Of a DNA stretch of 36,254 nt, positions 16,798 through 26,103 are shown piece after piece. The notes beneath the pieces were generated by a model. That model saw only the letters and a list, made by a program, of their open reading frames with translations. It made no database searches and was not told the DNA's origin. How positions within the stretch are numbered: position 1 is the first letter of the stretch; every line of letters starts with the position of its first letter. This stretch comes from Helicobacteraceae bacterium (GTDB lineage: Bacteria; Campylobacterota; Campylobacteria; Campylobacterales; SZUA-545). The stretch is from NCBI GenBank assembly GCA_031288475.1, contig JAITRJ010000036.1, positions 1 to 36,254 of the forward strand, in the 5' to 3' direction. The translations under genes were made by a program, and so were the position numbers.

Positions 16798-17706
16798 ATG
16801 AAATTGGCGGTGATCGGGGCAGGCAAGTGGGGAGTAGCGTTGCACAACGCATTGCGGCAGGTGGACAAGGACGCCGTAATCACCTCTCGCAAACCCAAAA
16901 ATCTGGCAAATTTTACCGATGAGGCAAGCGCAATCGGCGCGGAGATGATTGTAATGGCGCTGAGCACGCAATCGACGGAGGGTTGGCTTAAAGAACATTT
17001 CCGATTCAACAATCAGGCTGTTCTGGTTTGCAGCAAGGGGATTGAGACCAGCGGCGGCAGATTCTTAAACGAGATATACGAGCGGTTCGTTCCAAGAAAA
17101 AATCTGGCGTTTTTAAGCGGTCCGGGTTTTGCGGCGGAGGTGATTCAAAATCTGCCTACCGCGCTTACAATCGCGGCGGCGGACGAACGGATTGCGGTGC
17201 GGTTTATGAGCTGTTTTCCAAAATGGATCAAAACCTACCGCACAAACGATGTGATCGGCGTGGAAGTAGCTGGCGCGTATAAAAACGTAATCGCGATCGC
17301 TGCCGGTGTGTGCGACGCGCTCAATCTCGGCAGCAACGCGAGGGCGGCGTTGATCACAAGAGGGCTTGCCGAGATGACCCGTTTTGGGATAAAATTCGGC
17401 GCGAAGCTGGAGACGTTTTTAGGACTTTCCGGTGTGGGTGATTTGGCGCTTACTGCAACAAGCGCCCTATCCCGAAACTACAGAGTTGGTCAGGCGCTGG
17501 GAAACAACGAACCGTTGAACGCTGTTCTGGAGCGGCTGGGAGAGGTGGCAGAGGGAGTGCCGACAGCGCAGGCGATCGTTATGCTCTCCGAAAAAAACAA
17601 ACTTTACACCCCTATCGCTAAAGAGGTGGTAGCGGTTCTGGACGGCAAGGAGCCGTTAAGGAGTCTTCAGACGCTTTTAGAGCGTACAAACGAGAAGGAG
17701 TTCTAA
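16798..17706 (+). CDS. gpsA: Glycerol-3-phosphate dehydrogenase [NAD(P)+]
   Basis: Reduces dihydroxyacetone phosphate to sn-glycerol-3-phosphate for phospholipid synthesis. The 302-residue product has the dinucleotide loop VIGAGKWGVAL, the SKGIE and LSGPGFAAEV blocks, the catalytic lysine region EVAGAYKNVIAIAAG, and GLSGVGDLALTATS. The ATG is preceded by AAAAAAGGGCGG. It is divergent from pseG across a 49-bp A/T-rich spacer and is followed after 3 bp by proA. Confidence 0.95.
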   Translation: MKLAVIGAGKWGVALHNALRQVDKDAVITSRKPKNLANFTDEASAIGAEMIVMALSTQSTEGWLKEHFRFNNQAVLVCSKGIETSGGRFLNEIYERFVPRKNLAFLSGPGFAAEVIQNLPTALTIAAADERIAVRFMSCFPKWIKTYRTNDVIGVEVAGAYKNVIAIAAGVCDALNLGSNARAALITRGLAEMTRFGIKFGAKLETFLGLSGVGDLALTATSALSRNYRVGQALGNNEPLNAVLERLGEVAEGVPTAQAIVMLSEKNKLYTPIAKEVVAVLDGKEPLRSLQTLLERTNEKEF

Positions 17707-17709
17707 ATA

Positions 17710-18945
17710 ATGGAAGAATTCTTAATTGCTGTGAAAAAGGCATCGCGCGTCGCCGCACAGCTTGGCGGCAGAGCGCGGACCGAAATGTTAAACGAGATGG
17801 CGGAGGCGCTGAAAAGCAGAAAAGAAGCCATTTTAAGCGCCAACGAGCAGGATGTTAAAAACGCGCGCTCCAACGCTCTCTCTTCGGCGATGATCGATCG
17901 GCTTTTGCTGAACGATCGAAGGGTCGACGAGATGGCGGAGGCGATCGGCGAAATTGCGGCGCTTCGCGATCCGCTGGGCGGCGTGATCGATGGCTGGACA
18001 AATCCGGACGGGCTTAGGATCGAGAAGGTTAGCGTGCCTATAGGCGTAGTGTGCGTGATATATGAATCGCGCCCGAACGTGACAGCGGACGCAGCGGCGC
18101 TTTGCCTGAAAAGCGGCAACGCGGCGATCCTCAGAGGAGGAAAAGAAGCGGCAAATTCCAATGAAGCGATCATATCGGCGCTGCAGGAGGCGCTTTTGCT
18201 GCGCGCTCTGCCGCCGGAGATGATCGCCGCGCCGCCCGATAACTCGCGCGAAGGGATAAAGGAGTTGATCGGTCAGAACCGATATATCGATCTGGTCGTG
18301 CCGCGCGGTGGCGCGGGTTTGATCCGCTTTGTGAGTGAAAACGCCGCCGTGCCTGTCGTGAAGCACGACAGAGGGCTGTGCCACCTCTACATTCACAAAA
18401 GCGCCGATTACGCAAAGGCGGAGAACATAGCGATCAACGCGAAAGTACAACGCCCCAGCGCGTGCAACGCGATCGAAACGCTGCTGATTGACGCGGATAT
18501 AGCGCCGTACTTTTTACCCCGCCTGAAAACGGCGTTCGATAGGGAAAAGACGGAACTTAGGGGATGTCAGAGCTGCCGCGCGATTATTGACGTGAAAGAA
18601 GCGGCAAGCGACGACTGGGCTATGGAGTATCTGGATAACATCCTCTCAATAAAGGTCGTTTCCGGTATAGACGAAGCGCTTGATCATATCGCCGCGTACG
18701 GTTCGATGCACAGCGAGGCGATTATCGCGGAGAGCGGCGGTGCGATCGAGCGGTTTTTGAACGAGGTAGACGCGGCGTGCGTCTATGCCAACGCCAGCAC
18801 TCGCTTCACCGACGGCGGGCAGTTTGGCTTCGGCGCCGAGGTCGGCATCAGCACCAACAAGCTACACGCGCGCGGACCGATGGGCGTCAAAGAGCTTACA
18901 ACGTACAAGTACCGCGTCTGTGGAAACGGTCAGGTCAGGATTTAA
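17710..18945 (+). CDS. proA: Gamma-glutamyl phosphate reductase
   Basis: Second step of proline synthesis: NADPH-dependent reduction of gamma-glutamyl phosphate to glutamate semialdehyde. The 411-residue product shows GVVCVIYESRPNVTADAAAL, RGGKEAANSN, LVVPRGGAGLIRFV, the active-site cysteine in VQRPSACNAIETLL and the C-terminal GPMGVKELTTYKYRVCGNGQ. It starts 3 bp after gpsA and the frameshifted tautomerase gene follows directly. Confidence 0.96.
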   Translation: MEEFLIAVKKASRVAAQLGGRARTEMLNEMAEALKSRKEAILSANEQDVKNARSNALSSAMIDRLLLNDRRVDEMAEAIGEIAALRDPLGGVIDGWTNPDGLRIEKVSVPIGVVCVIYESRPNVTADAAALCLKSGNAAILRGGKEAANSNEAIISALQEALLLRALPPEMIAAPPDNSREGIKELIGQNRYIDLVVPRGGAGLIRFVSENAAVPVVKHDRGLCHLYIHKSADYAKAENIAINAKVQRPSACNAIETLLIDADIAPYFLPRLKTAFDREKTELRGCQSCRAIIDVKEAASDDWAMEYLDNILSIKVVSGIDEALDHIAAYGSMHSEAIIAESGGAIERFLNEVDAACVYANASTRFTDGGQFGFGAEVGISTNKLHARGPMGVKELTTYKYRVCGNGQVRI

Positions 18946-18947
18946 AA

Positions 18948-19150
18948 GTGCCGTATATAAACATAAAGCTCGCCGGAGAGCTTTCGATCGAGCAGAAACG
19001 GGAGATCGCCAAAGAGGTAAGCGCCGTAATTGATCGCGTAACGGGTAAACCATGTCGATCGTGCTATATCGTTTTTGACGAAGTCAGGCTACTAATTGGG
19101 CTAAAGGAGAGGAAATTTTAAGCGATCAAGATGCGAAAAAGGATCCTTAA
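18948..19150 (+). pseudogene. 4-oxalocrotonate tautomerase-family gene with frameshift
   Basis: GTG start 2 bp after the proA stop. The product begins (V)PYINIKLAGELSIEQKREI; after Met removal the N-terminal proline would be the catalytic base of the tautomerase family. The frame runs to SCYIVFDEVR, then turns to LLIGLKERKF and stops at 19121. In the neighbouring frame ATNWAKGEEILSDQDAKKDP continues exactly the family C-terminus (xxNWAKGGxxLSD) to a stop at 19150. One missing base near 19087 explains this. It is either a recent inactivation or a sequencing error; the rest is fully conserved. The native product would be about 67 residues. The following ATPase gene starts inside its restored 3' end. 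Confidence 0.75.
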
Positions 19151-19703
19151 CATACGAGATCTTTCGTTTGGCTACAAAGATCGCCTCTTGTACGAGGACT
19201 TCTCTCTGGAGGTTTTTGCGGGAGAGATTGTGGCTGTTGTGGGTCCGAGTGGTTGCGGAAAAAGCACGTTGCTTGAGCTGATCGCCGGCGCTTTGCAGCC
19301 TCGCGGCGGTACAATTGAGGCGGGAAGAATCTCGCAGATTTTTCAAGATTCGTACAGTTCTTTTCACCACAGTTTTACGATTGAGAGCCAGATACGAGAC
19401 GTTGCCGATATGACAGAGGCGGAAACGCTTTGCGCAAGACTTTGCGTTCAGCGCGAACTGCTCCTGAAAAAACCGTACGAGCTCTCCGGCGGGCAGTTGC
19501 AACGGCTTTCGATTTTACGCGCTCTGTTGATGAAGCCGGAGCTGATCCTGGCGGACGAGCCTACCAGCGCGCTTGACAATCTTACGCAGCTTGAGGTGAT
19601 GAAGCTTCTGATCTCTCTGCTGGATCAAGTCGGCGTACTGCTGATCACGCACGATACCGCGCTTGCAAATTGGTGCGCGGATAAAATTGTAAACCTCGCC
19701 TGA
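19131..19703 (+). CDS. ABC transporter ATP-binding protein (Dpp/Nik-like)
   Basis: A short, 190-residue ABC ATPase. Walker A is GPSGCGKST (~38-46), the Q-loop region is ISQIFQDSYSSFHHSFTI, the signature is LSGGQLQRLSILRAL (~118) and Walker B is LILADEPTSALD; the switch histidine is in LLITHD. The FQDSYSSF Q-loop block is typical of the DppF/NikE group (peptide or nickel importers). No permease or binding protein is encoded nearby, and the C-terminal oligopeptide-binding extension of DppF is missing. The start overlaps the 3' end of the tautomerase gene, so it belongs to the gpsA-proA run. Substrate unknown. Confidence 0.85.
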   Translation: MRKRILNIRDLSFGYKDRLLYEDFSLEVFAGEIVAVVGPSGCGKSTLLELIAGALQPRGGTIEAGRISQIFQDSYSSFHHSFTIESQIRDVADMTEAETLCARLCVQRELLLKKPYELSGGQLQRLSILRALLMKPELILADEPTSALDNLTQLEVMKLLISLLDQVGVLLITHDTALANWCADKIVNLA

Positions 19704-19715
19704 CGCCTTTCGTTC

Positions 19716-19812
19716 AAGCCGTCTTTGCTCGGATATGCTGTTTTCCGTCAGCGCGCCTTCTTCGCCGTTTTTGCACAGCGTCTTTTCAGTCTGACAGATC
19801 AGCGAATGACCG
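19716..19812 (-). pseudogene. dnaK-like C-terminal fragment
   Basis: A minus-strand frame reads HSLICQTEKTLCKNGEEGAL, matching [19 protein letters not shown] of the DnaK lid encoded at ~22200 in this same window. At DNA level 19776-19807 matches 22216-22247 at 29 of 32 positions, and weaker similarity continues to the left. It lies directly after the methyltransferase stop. It could be a partial duplication or the remnant of an Hsp70 paralogue. Confidence 0.6.
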
Positions 19813-19815
19813 CGT

Positions 19816-21045
19816 TCAACGCGCTAGCACCGCATCGTTTCTTCGCTTATCGCGTATTTGCGCTAAGTTTATAGGCGTAACGTTTGAGCGCAAAAATCGA
19901 CGGAAACTCGAAGGAAGCGGGCAGTTTTGCAAAGCGCGCTGGGAAAATAGATAGCGCCTGTCGCACACGAAACCAAGCTCTTTCCAGTCGACTTCGCGGT
20001 TTAACGCCAGCGTCAAATCAGTCATCGCGTCGTTGGAAAATTCGCCGTTTTTAAGAAACAAGGCAAGAATTGAGCCGTCAAAATGGGGACTTTTATGCAG
20101 AAAGAATGGATCGGCGCGGCGGGTTTTGACATTGACATAAACGCGTGGACGCGCGCTGAGCGGATAGGCGCGTCCCCACTGCCACCAGTTTGACTCGTCA
20201 AAACGTCGAACGCGGCGATCGATCAACCGATCTTTATAAGCTTCCAAACGCGGATGTGGCGTATTGTAGATCATTCGTCTGGTCTTACCTGTCTGCGCGG
20301 TTTTTGAGTATACAAAGTCGAGATTACCGCTTGAATGCGTAAAAATATCGTCCGCTCCCGATACACCACCCACGCAAACTTCAAACAAATCGCTAAAAGA
20401 AAGATCGTAATCGCCACGCAGAAAAGCAAACTGTCCGTTAATTTCGGCAAAACGCCGCCCATCCGCCATATTACGATCAAAACGTCCCTTTTCAAAACGG
20501 AAGATCGCGCAGTTTGGCGTGAAACGCCCAAATATATTGCTGTCTCCCGTTTCAATGAAATGAGTAATTGAACCTTGTCCAAACAGCCATTTATTTAATT
20601 TTTTCGCGGCGGTTAATTTAATAAACTCACGAGGAACGATAAATATCAATTCACCGCCAATATTTAAATGTCTCACGCACTTTTCTATAAAAAATAAAAA
20701 CAGATTGCTCCGTCCGTCAAACAGATCGGATTTAAGCAGCTTTAACGTTTGCGGGCAAATATCCTGATAGCGCACGTAGGGCGGATTGCCGACAATCGTA
20801 TCAAATTTTTCGTCGATCGGATAATCGAAAAAATCTATCGTTTTAGCGTCAATCGGCGCAATTTTCTTGTCAATTTCGATCGCGACGCATTCGCGATTCA
20901 TTTGTTTGACGGCGTTAAAAAACGCGCCGCAACCAGCCGACGGCTCTAAAATCCTTCCGTTATTTCGACGCAGTTTAAGCATCTGCTCGACAACATTAGG
21001 CGGCGTCCAGACCTGACCCAAACTTTGTATATTGTGACTGATCAC
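19816..21045 (-). CDS. Type II N6-adenine DNA methyltransferase
   Basis: A 409-residue gamma-type (TaqI-like) methyltransferase. It begins with the GQVWTPPNVVEQML block, has the SAM motif I ILEPSAGCGAF (residues 32-42), the acidic EIDK, and the catalytic NPPY (87-90) within FDTIVGNPPYVRYQD. The C-terminal half is a target-recognition region with WWQWGRAYPLS. It protects host DNA from the partner nuclease encoded immediately upstream (4-base ATGA overlap). Composition is more A/T-rich than the neighbours, especially around 20300-20900, in line with acquisition. Recognition sequence cannot be predicted from sight. Confidence 0.88.
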   Translation of the reverse strand: MISHNIQSLGQVWTPPNVVEQMLKLRRNNGRILEPSAGCGAFFNAVKQMNRECVAIEIDKKIAPIDAKTIDFFDYPIDEKFDTIVGNPPYVRYQDICPQTLKLLKSDLFDGRSNLFLFFIEKCVRHLNIGGELIFIVPREFIKLTAAKKLNKWLFGQGSITHFIETGDSNIFGRFTPNCAIFRFEKGRFDRNMADGRRFAEINGQFAFLRGDYDLSFSDLFEVCVGGVSGADDIFTHSSGNLDFVYSKTAQTGKTRRMIYNTPHPRLEAYKDRLIDRRVRRFDESNWWQWGRAYPLSARPRVYVNVKTRRADPFFLHKSPHFDGSILALFLKNGEFSNDAMTDLTLALNREVDWKELGFVCDRRYLFSQRALQNCPLPSSFRRFLRSNVTPINLAQIRDKRRNDAVLAR

Positions 21046-21722
21046 AGTTTAATCCTGTCACCGAAATATTTATTGAAACTGCCCCAAGCGTCCGCGCGAA
21101 GCTTAAAAGTTTTTCCAAGCGTTTGCAGAATGTAGTTTTGCGCCGCGTCGCCGTTGCGGTCGTTTCGCTCGCGGTTTTTACTCCAGTCGCATTGAAACGG
21201 CGGGTTAGCGCCGTTTGGCGTAAACTCCGAAAGAGTCTTAAGGCTAGTCCAGAATACGTCACCCAAAACGAGCTTATTTACGATCAGAAAATAATAGTCC
21301 GCGTCAGGATTTTTGTTTAGATTTTTTGCTAAAAGATTAAAGAAACTATTCCAATCGTTAATGTTAAGTGTCTTCGGATCAACGCCAGTTAAAGCGTAAA
21401 AAACTCCACTTTTGCTTGAAAGATTATCGTTGCCCTTAAGCGTTGAAACTTTTATATTTATGGGCAGAAAAACGCCGCCTTTTTGCGATATTGCGAAGTC
21501 ATACCAGAATCGAGGCTGCGGCAGGGTAATGTTCAGTTTTGCGCTCTTAAAACGCTCGTTTACTAGGGCAAACAGGCAGAGCGCCTCGGCAATTTGCCGC
21601 TCGTTCGCCTGCGAGTTCAGCCGCCCGTCCGCTTCCGATTTTGCTAGATTGATAGCTTTATTAGCAAGCGAGTCGGACAGATAGGCGCTAAGACTATCCA
21701 GTATTTCCACTGCGTCTTTCAT
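21042..21722 (-). CDS. Putative type II restriction endonuclease
   Basis: A 226-residue protein translationally coupled to the methyltransferase gene, which is the main reason for the call. A plausible PD-(D/E)xK-like core is PRFWYDFAISQKG followed by VFLPINIKVSTLKG, with Asp in the first strand and N-I-K replacing E-x-K. Further blocks GVFYALTGVD and DYYFLIVNKLVLGDVFWTSL are well-folded alpha/beta sequence. RBS GGGAG precedes the ATG. It would cut unmethylated DNA at the site recognised by the partner enzyme. No known enzyme was recognised by name. Confidence 0.7.
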   Translation of the reverse strand: MKDAVEILDSLSAYLSDSLANKAINLAKSEADGRLNSQANERQIAEALCLFALVNERFKSAKLNITLPQPRFWYDFAISQKGGVFLPINIKVSTLKGNDNLSSKSGVFYALTGVDPKTLNINDWNSFFNLLAKNLNKNPDADYYFLIVNKLVLGDVFWTSLKTLSEFTPNGANPPFQCDWSKNRERNDRNGDAAQNYILQTLGKTFKLRADAWGSFNKYFGDRIKL

Positions 21723-21960
21723 ACATCTCCCAAACCAAAGCGTTTGCGAATAATAACAAAATCGATCCGCCTACAGTTTGAACGCTCCCAATTTTGCTTG
21801 GAGCGCGCACGACAAGCAAACGCGCAGCCCTTTTCAATCGGCGCAGCGTCCCTGAGGGAATCGCCCTCTTAAGCATAGCGCGCCCCGTTTGGCTAAAGGG
21901 CTATTTTATGGAGCTGTTTTAGCGCGGCGTCCCCGATTTTGCTTGAGGTAAGCGCCGCGC

Positions 21961-23847
21961 CTACTCCACTTCGGCGTCGATCACGTCGTCCTGTTTTGGT
22001 TTTGCGCCCTGATCGCCGCTTACGCCGCCGCCTTCGCCCGATTGCTTTTTATACATCGCTTCGGCGAGCTTGTGGCTTGCCTCCGTAAGCGCTTTGATCT
22101 TGTCGTCAATCTCCTGCTTGCTTGCCCCCTCTTTGGCGATCGTTTCTTTAAGATTGGCGATCGCCGTTTCAATCTTGCCTTTATCCTCCGCGCTTACCGC
22201 GTCGCCGCTTTCGCGCAGCGTCTTTTCGGTCTGGTAGATCAGCGAATCGGCTTGATTTCTGGCGTCAACAATCTCTTTGCGCTTCTTATCCGCCTCACGG
22301 TTGGCATCGGCTTCTTTAACCATACGGCCGATCTCCTCCTCGCTCAAGCCAGACGACCCCGTGATAGTAATTTTGTTCTCTTTGCCCGTGCCTTTGTCTT
22401 TGGCGTTGACGTTCAGAATACCGTTCGCGTCAATGTCGAAGGTAACCTCAATCTGCGGCGTTCCGCGCGGCGCTGCGGGAATGCCCGAAAGCTCAAACAT
22501 GCCAAGCGACTTGTTGTCGCGGCTGAACTCCCGCTCGCCCTGGAGCACGTGTATGCTCACCGCCGGTTGGTTGTCCTCTGCCGTGGAGAACACCTGCGAT
22601 TTTTTGACTGGAATCGTCGTGCCTTTTTCGATCAGTTTCGTCATCACGCCGCCTAACGTCTCTATGCCCAGCGAAAGCGGCGTTACGTCCAGCAACAGCA
22701 CATCTTTCACGTCGCCGCGAAGCACGCCGCCCTGTATCGCCGCGCCCGCCGCGACAACCTCGTCGGGATTAACCCCTTTGTGAAGCTCCCTGCCAAAGAA
22801 ATTTCTCACCACCTCCTGAACTTTAGGTATCCGCGTAGAGCCGCCCACCATCACAACCTCGTTGATCGCCTCTTTGCCGGCGTCCGCGTCCTTGAGCGCT
22901 GTTTTGATGTGCTGAAGCGTTTCGCTTATCTGATCGTCGATCATCGCCTCAAACCTGGCGCGGGTGAGCTTGGTAACAAGGTGCTTCGGTCCCGCCGCGT
23001 CGGCTGTGATAAACGGCAGGTTAATTTCGGTCTCCGTCGCGCTGGAGAGCTCTTTTTTCGCGTTCTCGGCAGCGTCTTTAAGCCGCTGAAGCGCCATTTT
23101 GTCGTTTTTAAGATCGATGCCGTTCTCTTTTTTGAACTCTTCAGCAAGCCAGTCGATCACGCGGTTGTCGAAATCGTCGCCGCCCAAGAAAGCGTTGCCG
23201 TCGGTGGAAAGCACCTCAAACACACCGTCGCCCACGTCGAGAACGGTAACGTCGAACGTGCCGCCGCCTAAGTCGTAAACAAGTATTTTTTCTGCTTTCT
23301 TCTTATCCAGTCCGTAGGCAAGCGACGCAGCGGTCGGCTCGTTGATAATTCTAAGCACGTTCAATCCCGCGATCACGCCCGCCTCTTTGGTCGCCTTGCG
23401 CTGCGCGTCGTTGAAATACGCGGGCACGGTGATTACCGCGTCGGTAATCGTTTCGCCCAAAAACTCCTCGGCGTCCTTTTTGAGCTTCATCAGCACCTTC
23501 GCAGAAATCTCCTGCGGCGTGTAGGTTTTGCCTTCTATATCCACCGCGCAGGCGCCGCCTTTATCGACGATGCTGTAGCTCACCTTCGCCTGAGCGCTTT
23601 TGGCGTTCTGCTCGTTCATCATCAAGCCCATAATCCGCTTGATCGAATAGATGGTCTTTTTTGGATTGGTGATCGCCTGCCGTTTGGCGCTGTCGCCCAC
23701 CAGAACTTCGCCTTTGTCGGTAAAAGCCACGACGCTCGGCGTGGTGTTGCGTCCTTCTTTGTTGGGGATAATTTTGGCTTCGCCGGCCTCGAAAATCGCC
23801 ATGCACGAATTGGTCGTGCCCAAGTCGATACCTAATACTTTGCTCAT
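21961..23847 (-). CDS. dnaK: Hsp70 chaperone DnaK
   Basis: A 628-residue ATP-dependent chaperone. N-terminal [49 protein letters not shown] and [13 protein letters not shown] mark the ATPase domain. [17 protein letters not shown] marks the start of the substrate-binding domain, and the tail ends [16 protein letters not shown] lies 8 bases before the ATG. It is the last gene of the hrcA-grpE-dnaK operon, 2 bp after grpE. Confidence 0.98.
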   Translation of the reverse strand: MSKVLGIDLGTTNSCMAIFEAGEAKIIPNKEGRNTTPSVVAFTDKGEVLVGDSAKRQAITNPKKTIYSIKRIMGLMMNEQNAKSAQAKVSYSIVDKGGACAVDIEGKTYTPQEISAKVLMKLKKDAEEFLGETITDAVITVPAYFNDAQRKATKEAGVIAGLNVLRIINEPTAASLAYGLDKKKAEKILVYDLGGGTFDVTVLDVGDGVFEVLSTDGNAFLGGDDFDNRVIDWLAEEFKKENGIDLKNDKMALQRLKDAAENAKKELSSATETEINLPFITADAAGPKHLVTKLTRARFEAMIDDQISETLQHIKTALKDADAGKEAINEVVMVGGSTRIPKVQEVVRNFFGRELHKGVNPDEVVAAGAAIQGGVLRGDVKDVLLLDVTPLSLGIETLGGVMTKLIEKGTTIPVKKSQVFSTAEDNQPAVSIHVLQGEREFSRDNKSLGMFELSGIPAAPRGTPQIEVTFDIDANGILNVNAKDKGTGKENKITITGSSGLSEEEIGRMVKEADANREADKKRKEIVDARNQADSLIYQTEKTLRESGDAVSAEDKGKIETAIANLKETIAKEGASKQEIDDKIKALTEASHKLAEAMYKKQSGEGGGVSGDQGAKPKQDDVIDAEVE

Positions 23848-23849
23848 CT

Positions 23850-24371
23850 TTAACTCCTTTTATTTACTGAAACCAGCGACGGGCGCAGCAATCTTTCCTT
23901 GTAGCGCCAGCCCTGCTGCATAACCTGCGCGATCGCGTTGTCCTCCAGCGCTTCGTCGTCCGTCTGTGTAATTGCCTCGTGCAGCGCGGGATCAAAGCCG
24001 TTTTCATGCGTTACGGGCAGAACGCCGTACTTTTCAAACGCCTTGATCAGCGCCGCTTTGGTCAGATTGACCCCCTCTTTAAGCTGCTCGAAGTGATCGC
24101 TCTGATCGATTTTTAGCGCCATTTCCAACGCGTCGATCACGGGTAGGAGGTCTTTGGCAAAGCCTTCGCTGGCGTAATCGATCGCTTGATACTTCTCTTT
24201 CTCCAGCCGTTTTTTTATGTTTTCAAACTCCGCATAGGCTCTTAGGTAGCGATCCTGCGCCTCGTTATATTTGGCTTCAAAATCTATAGCTTCCGTGCTT
24301 TCCGGTTCCTGCCCCTGCGGCGCCTCGTCCGCGCCGCTTCCCTCTTCCGTCTCCAGCGCCTCCTCGCTCAC
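23850..24371 (-). CDS. grpE: Nucleotide exchange factor GrpE
   Basis: Releases ADP from DnaK. A 173-residue product with an acidic N-terminus, a long helix ([25 protein letters not shown]) and the C-terminal beta wing ([33 protein letters not shown]). The ORF track starts 60 bases upstream. I choose GTG at 24371 because AAAGGAGGA sits just before it and it overlaps the hrcA stop by 4 bases (GTGA). Confidence 0.95.
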   Translation of the reverse strand: MSEEALETEEGSGADEAPQGQEPESTEAIDFEAKYNEAQDRYLRAYAEFENIKKRLEKEKYQAIDYASEGFAKDLLPVIDALEMALKIDQSDHFEQLKEGVNLTKAALIKAFEKYGVLPVTHENGFDPALHEAITQTDDEALEDNAIAQVMQQGWRYKERLLRPSLVSVNKRS

Positions 24372-25144
24372 GCGTCCTCCTTTCGTATATTGCTGATAAA
24401 TCCAAGATAATCGCGGCAAATCGTGCCGCACGCCAGCAGGATTGCGTTTTGGCTGTCCACGCTGGTCCTCTGCGCGAGAAACATAGCGTCGTTGCCAAAG
24501 TAGATGCCGCTGCTCATCTCAGCGATTATTTGACCGTCGTACAATCTGTCAAAATCAATGTCCGCCTTGGCGGAAAGCTCAATAAGCGTCTCCTTGTTAA
24601 ATCGCTCGACCTGAGAGCGCTCAATCTGCCACAGAGCGTGGTAAAGTGCGTCAATGCGGTTACTCCGCGCAATTGAGAGCAGATCACTTATATCGTAACC
24701 AAAAAACTCCGTCAGCAGCCGCTCGATCACGTTTGAGTACTTGATCGCCGCCGCCCCGCGCTCAAACTCCGCAATCAGCGTTCCCCGCTTTGTCCGACTC
24801 AGATCGACAAGACGGTTCTGGCTTCTGATGTGCAGAAGGGCGTAGAGTCCGAAATTCCTTGCCACGTCGGCTATTTTTCTCAGCTCGATCTCGCAGCTTT
24901 CGTCATAGCTGAGCGCCTCCCGCCAATAGCTTTTAAGCGCTGCGTTCGTCGGAATCCGCCCGCTGCTTGAGTGAATCTGCGTGAGATATCCCTCTTCCAC
25001 CAGCCGCCTGAAGTAATTGCGTATGGTTGCGCTGGAAAGATCGGCGGTAATCGCTGACCTGAGTTGCGAGGAACCTATCGGCTGCTCACTTTTGATATAT
25101 CTGTAAACCACCTCGCGGAGAATGGTTTTTTCAATCTCCTTCAA
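24368..25144 (-). CDS. hrcA: Heat-shock repressor HrcA
   Basis: Represses its own operon by binding CIRCE; activity depends on GroEL in other bacteria. The 258-residue product has the N-terminal winged-helix (REVVYRYIKSEQPIGSSQLR, LSSATIRNYFRRLVEEGYL) followed by HSSSGRIPT, all diagnostic. It is shorter than the ~340 residues usual in Bacillus, as in other Campylobacterota. The likely start is TTG at 25144, with no ideal ribosome binding site. A CIRCE-like element and a consensus promoter lie directly upstream. Confidence 0.93.
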   Translation of the reverse strand: MKEIEKTILREVVYRYIKSEQPIGSSQLRSAITADLSSATIRNYFRRLVEEGYLTQIHSSSGRIPTNAALKSYWREALSYDESCEIELRKIADVARNFGLYALLHIRSQNRLVDLSRTKRGTLIAEFERGAAAIKYSNVIERLLTEFFGYDISDLLSIARSNRIDALYHALWQIERSQVERFNKETLIELSAKADIDFDRLYDGQIIAEMSSGIYFGNDAMFLAQRTSVDSQNAILLACGTICRDYLGFISNIRKEDA

Positions 25145-25172
25145 CCTGACTGCCCGTTCTTCCTAATTAAAA

Positions 25173-25199
25173 TTAGCACTCTCTGCTTAGAATTGCTAA
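25173..25199. promoter_or_regulatory. CIRCE operator (one half degenerate)
   Basis: TTAGCACTC, nine bases, then AATTGCTAA, compared with the consensus TTAGCACTC-N9-GAGTGCTAA. One half is perfect and the other has two mismatches. It sits between the promoter and the hrcA start, the classic place for HrcA autoregulation. Confidence 0.85.
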
Positions 25200-25203
25200 C
25201 GCG

Positions 25204-25233
25204 AGTATACAATGTTTAGTGTGTTGTTGTCAA
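25204..25233 (-). promoter_or_regulatory. Sigma-70 promoter of hrcA-grpE-dnaK
   Basis: On the minus strand TTGACA (25228-25233), an 18-base spacer and TATACT (25204-25209), directly followed by the CIRCE element. Both hexamers are near consensus, unusual in this window where -35 boxes are otherwise weak. Confidence 0.75.
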
Positions 25234-25264
25234 GGTTGATTTTTGAATCCCCCGTTTCACGCCT

Positions 25265-26088
25265 TCAGTCTCTTTCAAACACAAACTGGTTGCAGCCCAG
25301 CCTCCCTCCGTATGTAACAAGACGCGCACGGCTATCGCCTTGCGCGGTAAAAATCGAAGATCGCTTCCGGCTTGGCAACTTCAAACGGATAGCCGCCCAG
25401 CCAGCCGATCGTGTCGCATACCGCGTTTTGATATAAGTGTGAAGGGTGTAAAACGGGCGCGGCCTGCATAGGTCTCTGACAGCGATGGGAACCCAGACGC
25501 ACAATCACAGTAAAGCGCCCTTTCAACCATTTAACCGGGCGCGGCGAAGCGCAGCAGCTTTTTTTGCTCCGCGCCAGATCTTGGACATAAAGCCCCGATC
25601 GTTATAGATCGATATGAACAGCGTCCCGCCGTTTGGCTTAACAAGCCCCGCCTATATTTGAAAGCGCCTTCCACAGCCCCCGTGTGATGCAGAACGCCCA
25701 GACGACATCAAACCTGCCTAAGGATGCCAGATAGGCCGTGATCGAGAACACTTCCCTCGCTGATCGACCAGTCTGGATCATCCGCGAAGTAGCGATCTTT
25801 GAGGTTTTGCGTACAAGCGACGCACACGCAATCGTAGTCTAAGCTGACGACGTTCGCCTTCAGGCGTCTTGCCGCAAGCGAATGGATGCCGCTGCCGCTG
25901 CCGCTTCCCGCGTCCAGAAGCTTTTCCCCCTCCAGCGTATCAACTTCAAATATCTCCTTTAGGGCGCGTTCACTCTCCGCGATCTTCGCGTCGTTAAAGT
26001 TTTTGAGAAACGACGCCCAGTTTGAGCTAAAATCAAACCGTTCGCAGTTTGCTTGCATTCCGCCGCGCTTAACTTCGGACGTTTTCAT
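25265..26088 (-). pseudogene. Class I SAM-dependent methyltransferase, frameshifted
   Basis: The 5' part (ORF 25708-26088) is intact: MQANCERFDFSSNWASFLKN, then the SAM-binding motif EGEKLLDAGSGSGSGIHSLA and VSLDYD. It breaks after SEGSVLDHG. Other frames continue the same protein in order: LGRFDVVWAF, GLWKALSNIGG, LVKPNG, TLFISIYNDRGFMSKIWRGA, then GWLGGYPFEVAKPEAIFDFY and LGCNQFVFER. At least three frameshifts and a small loss of the HHTG region are needed. Such enzymes are often found in glycan or lipid modification clusters; the target here is unknown. Confidence 0.8.
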
Positions 26089-26103
26089 ATTTTTGACCAG
26101 AGT

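Noticed and set aside
21780-21960. Similar hairpins containing ATTTTGCTTG between dnaK and the restriction gene
   Set aside because: Stems are only 5-8 bp with long loops and no T-run; not convincing as terminators or repeats.
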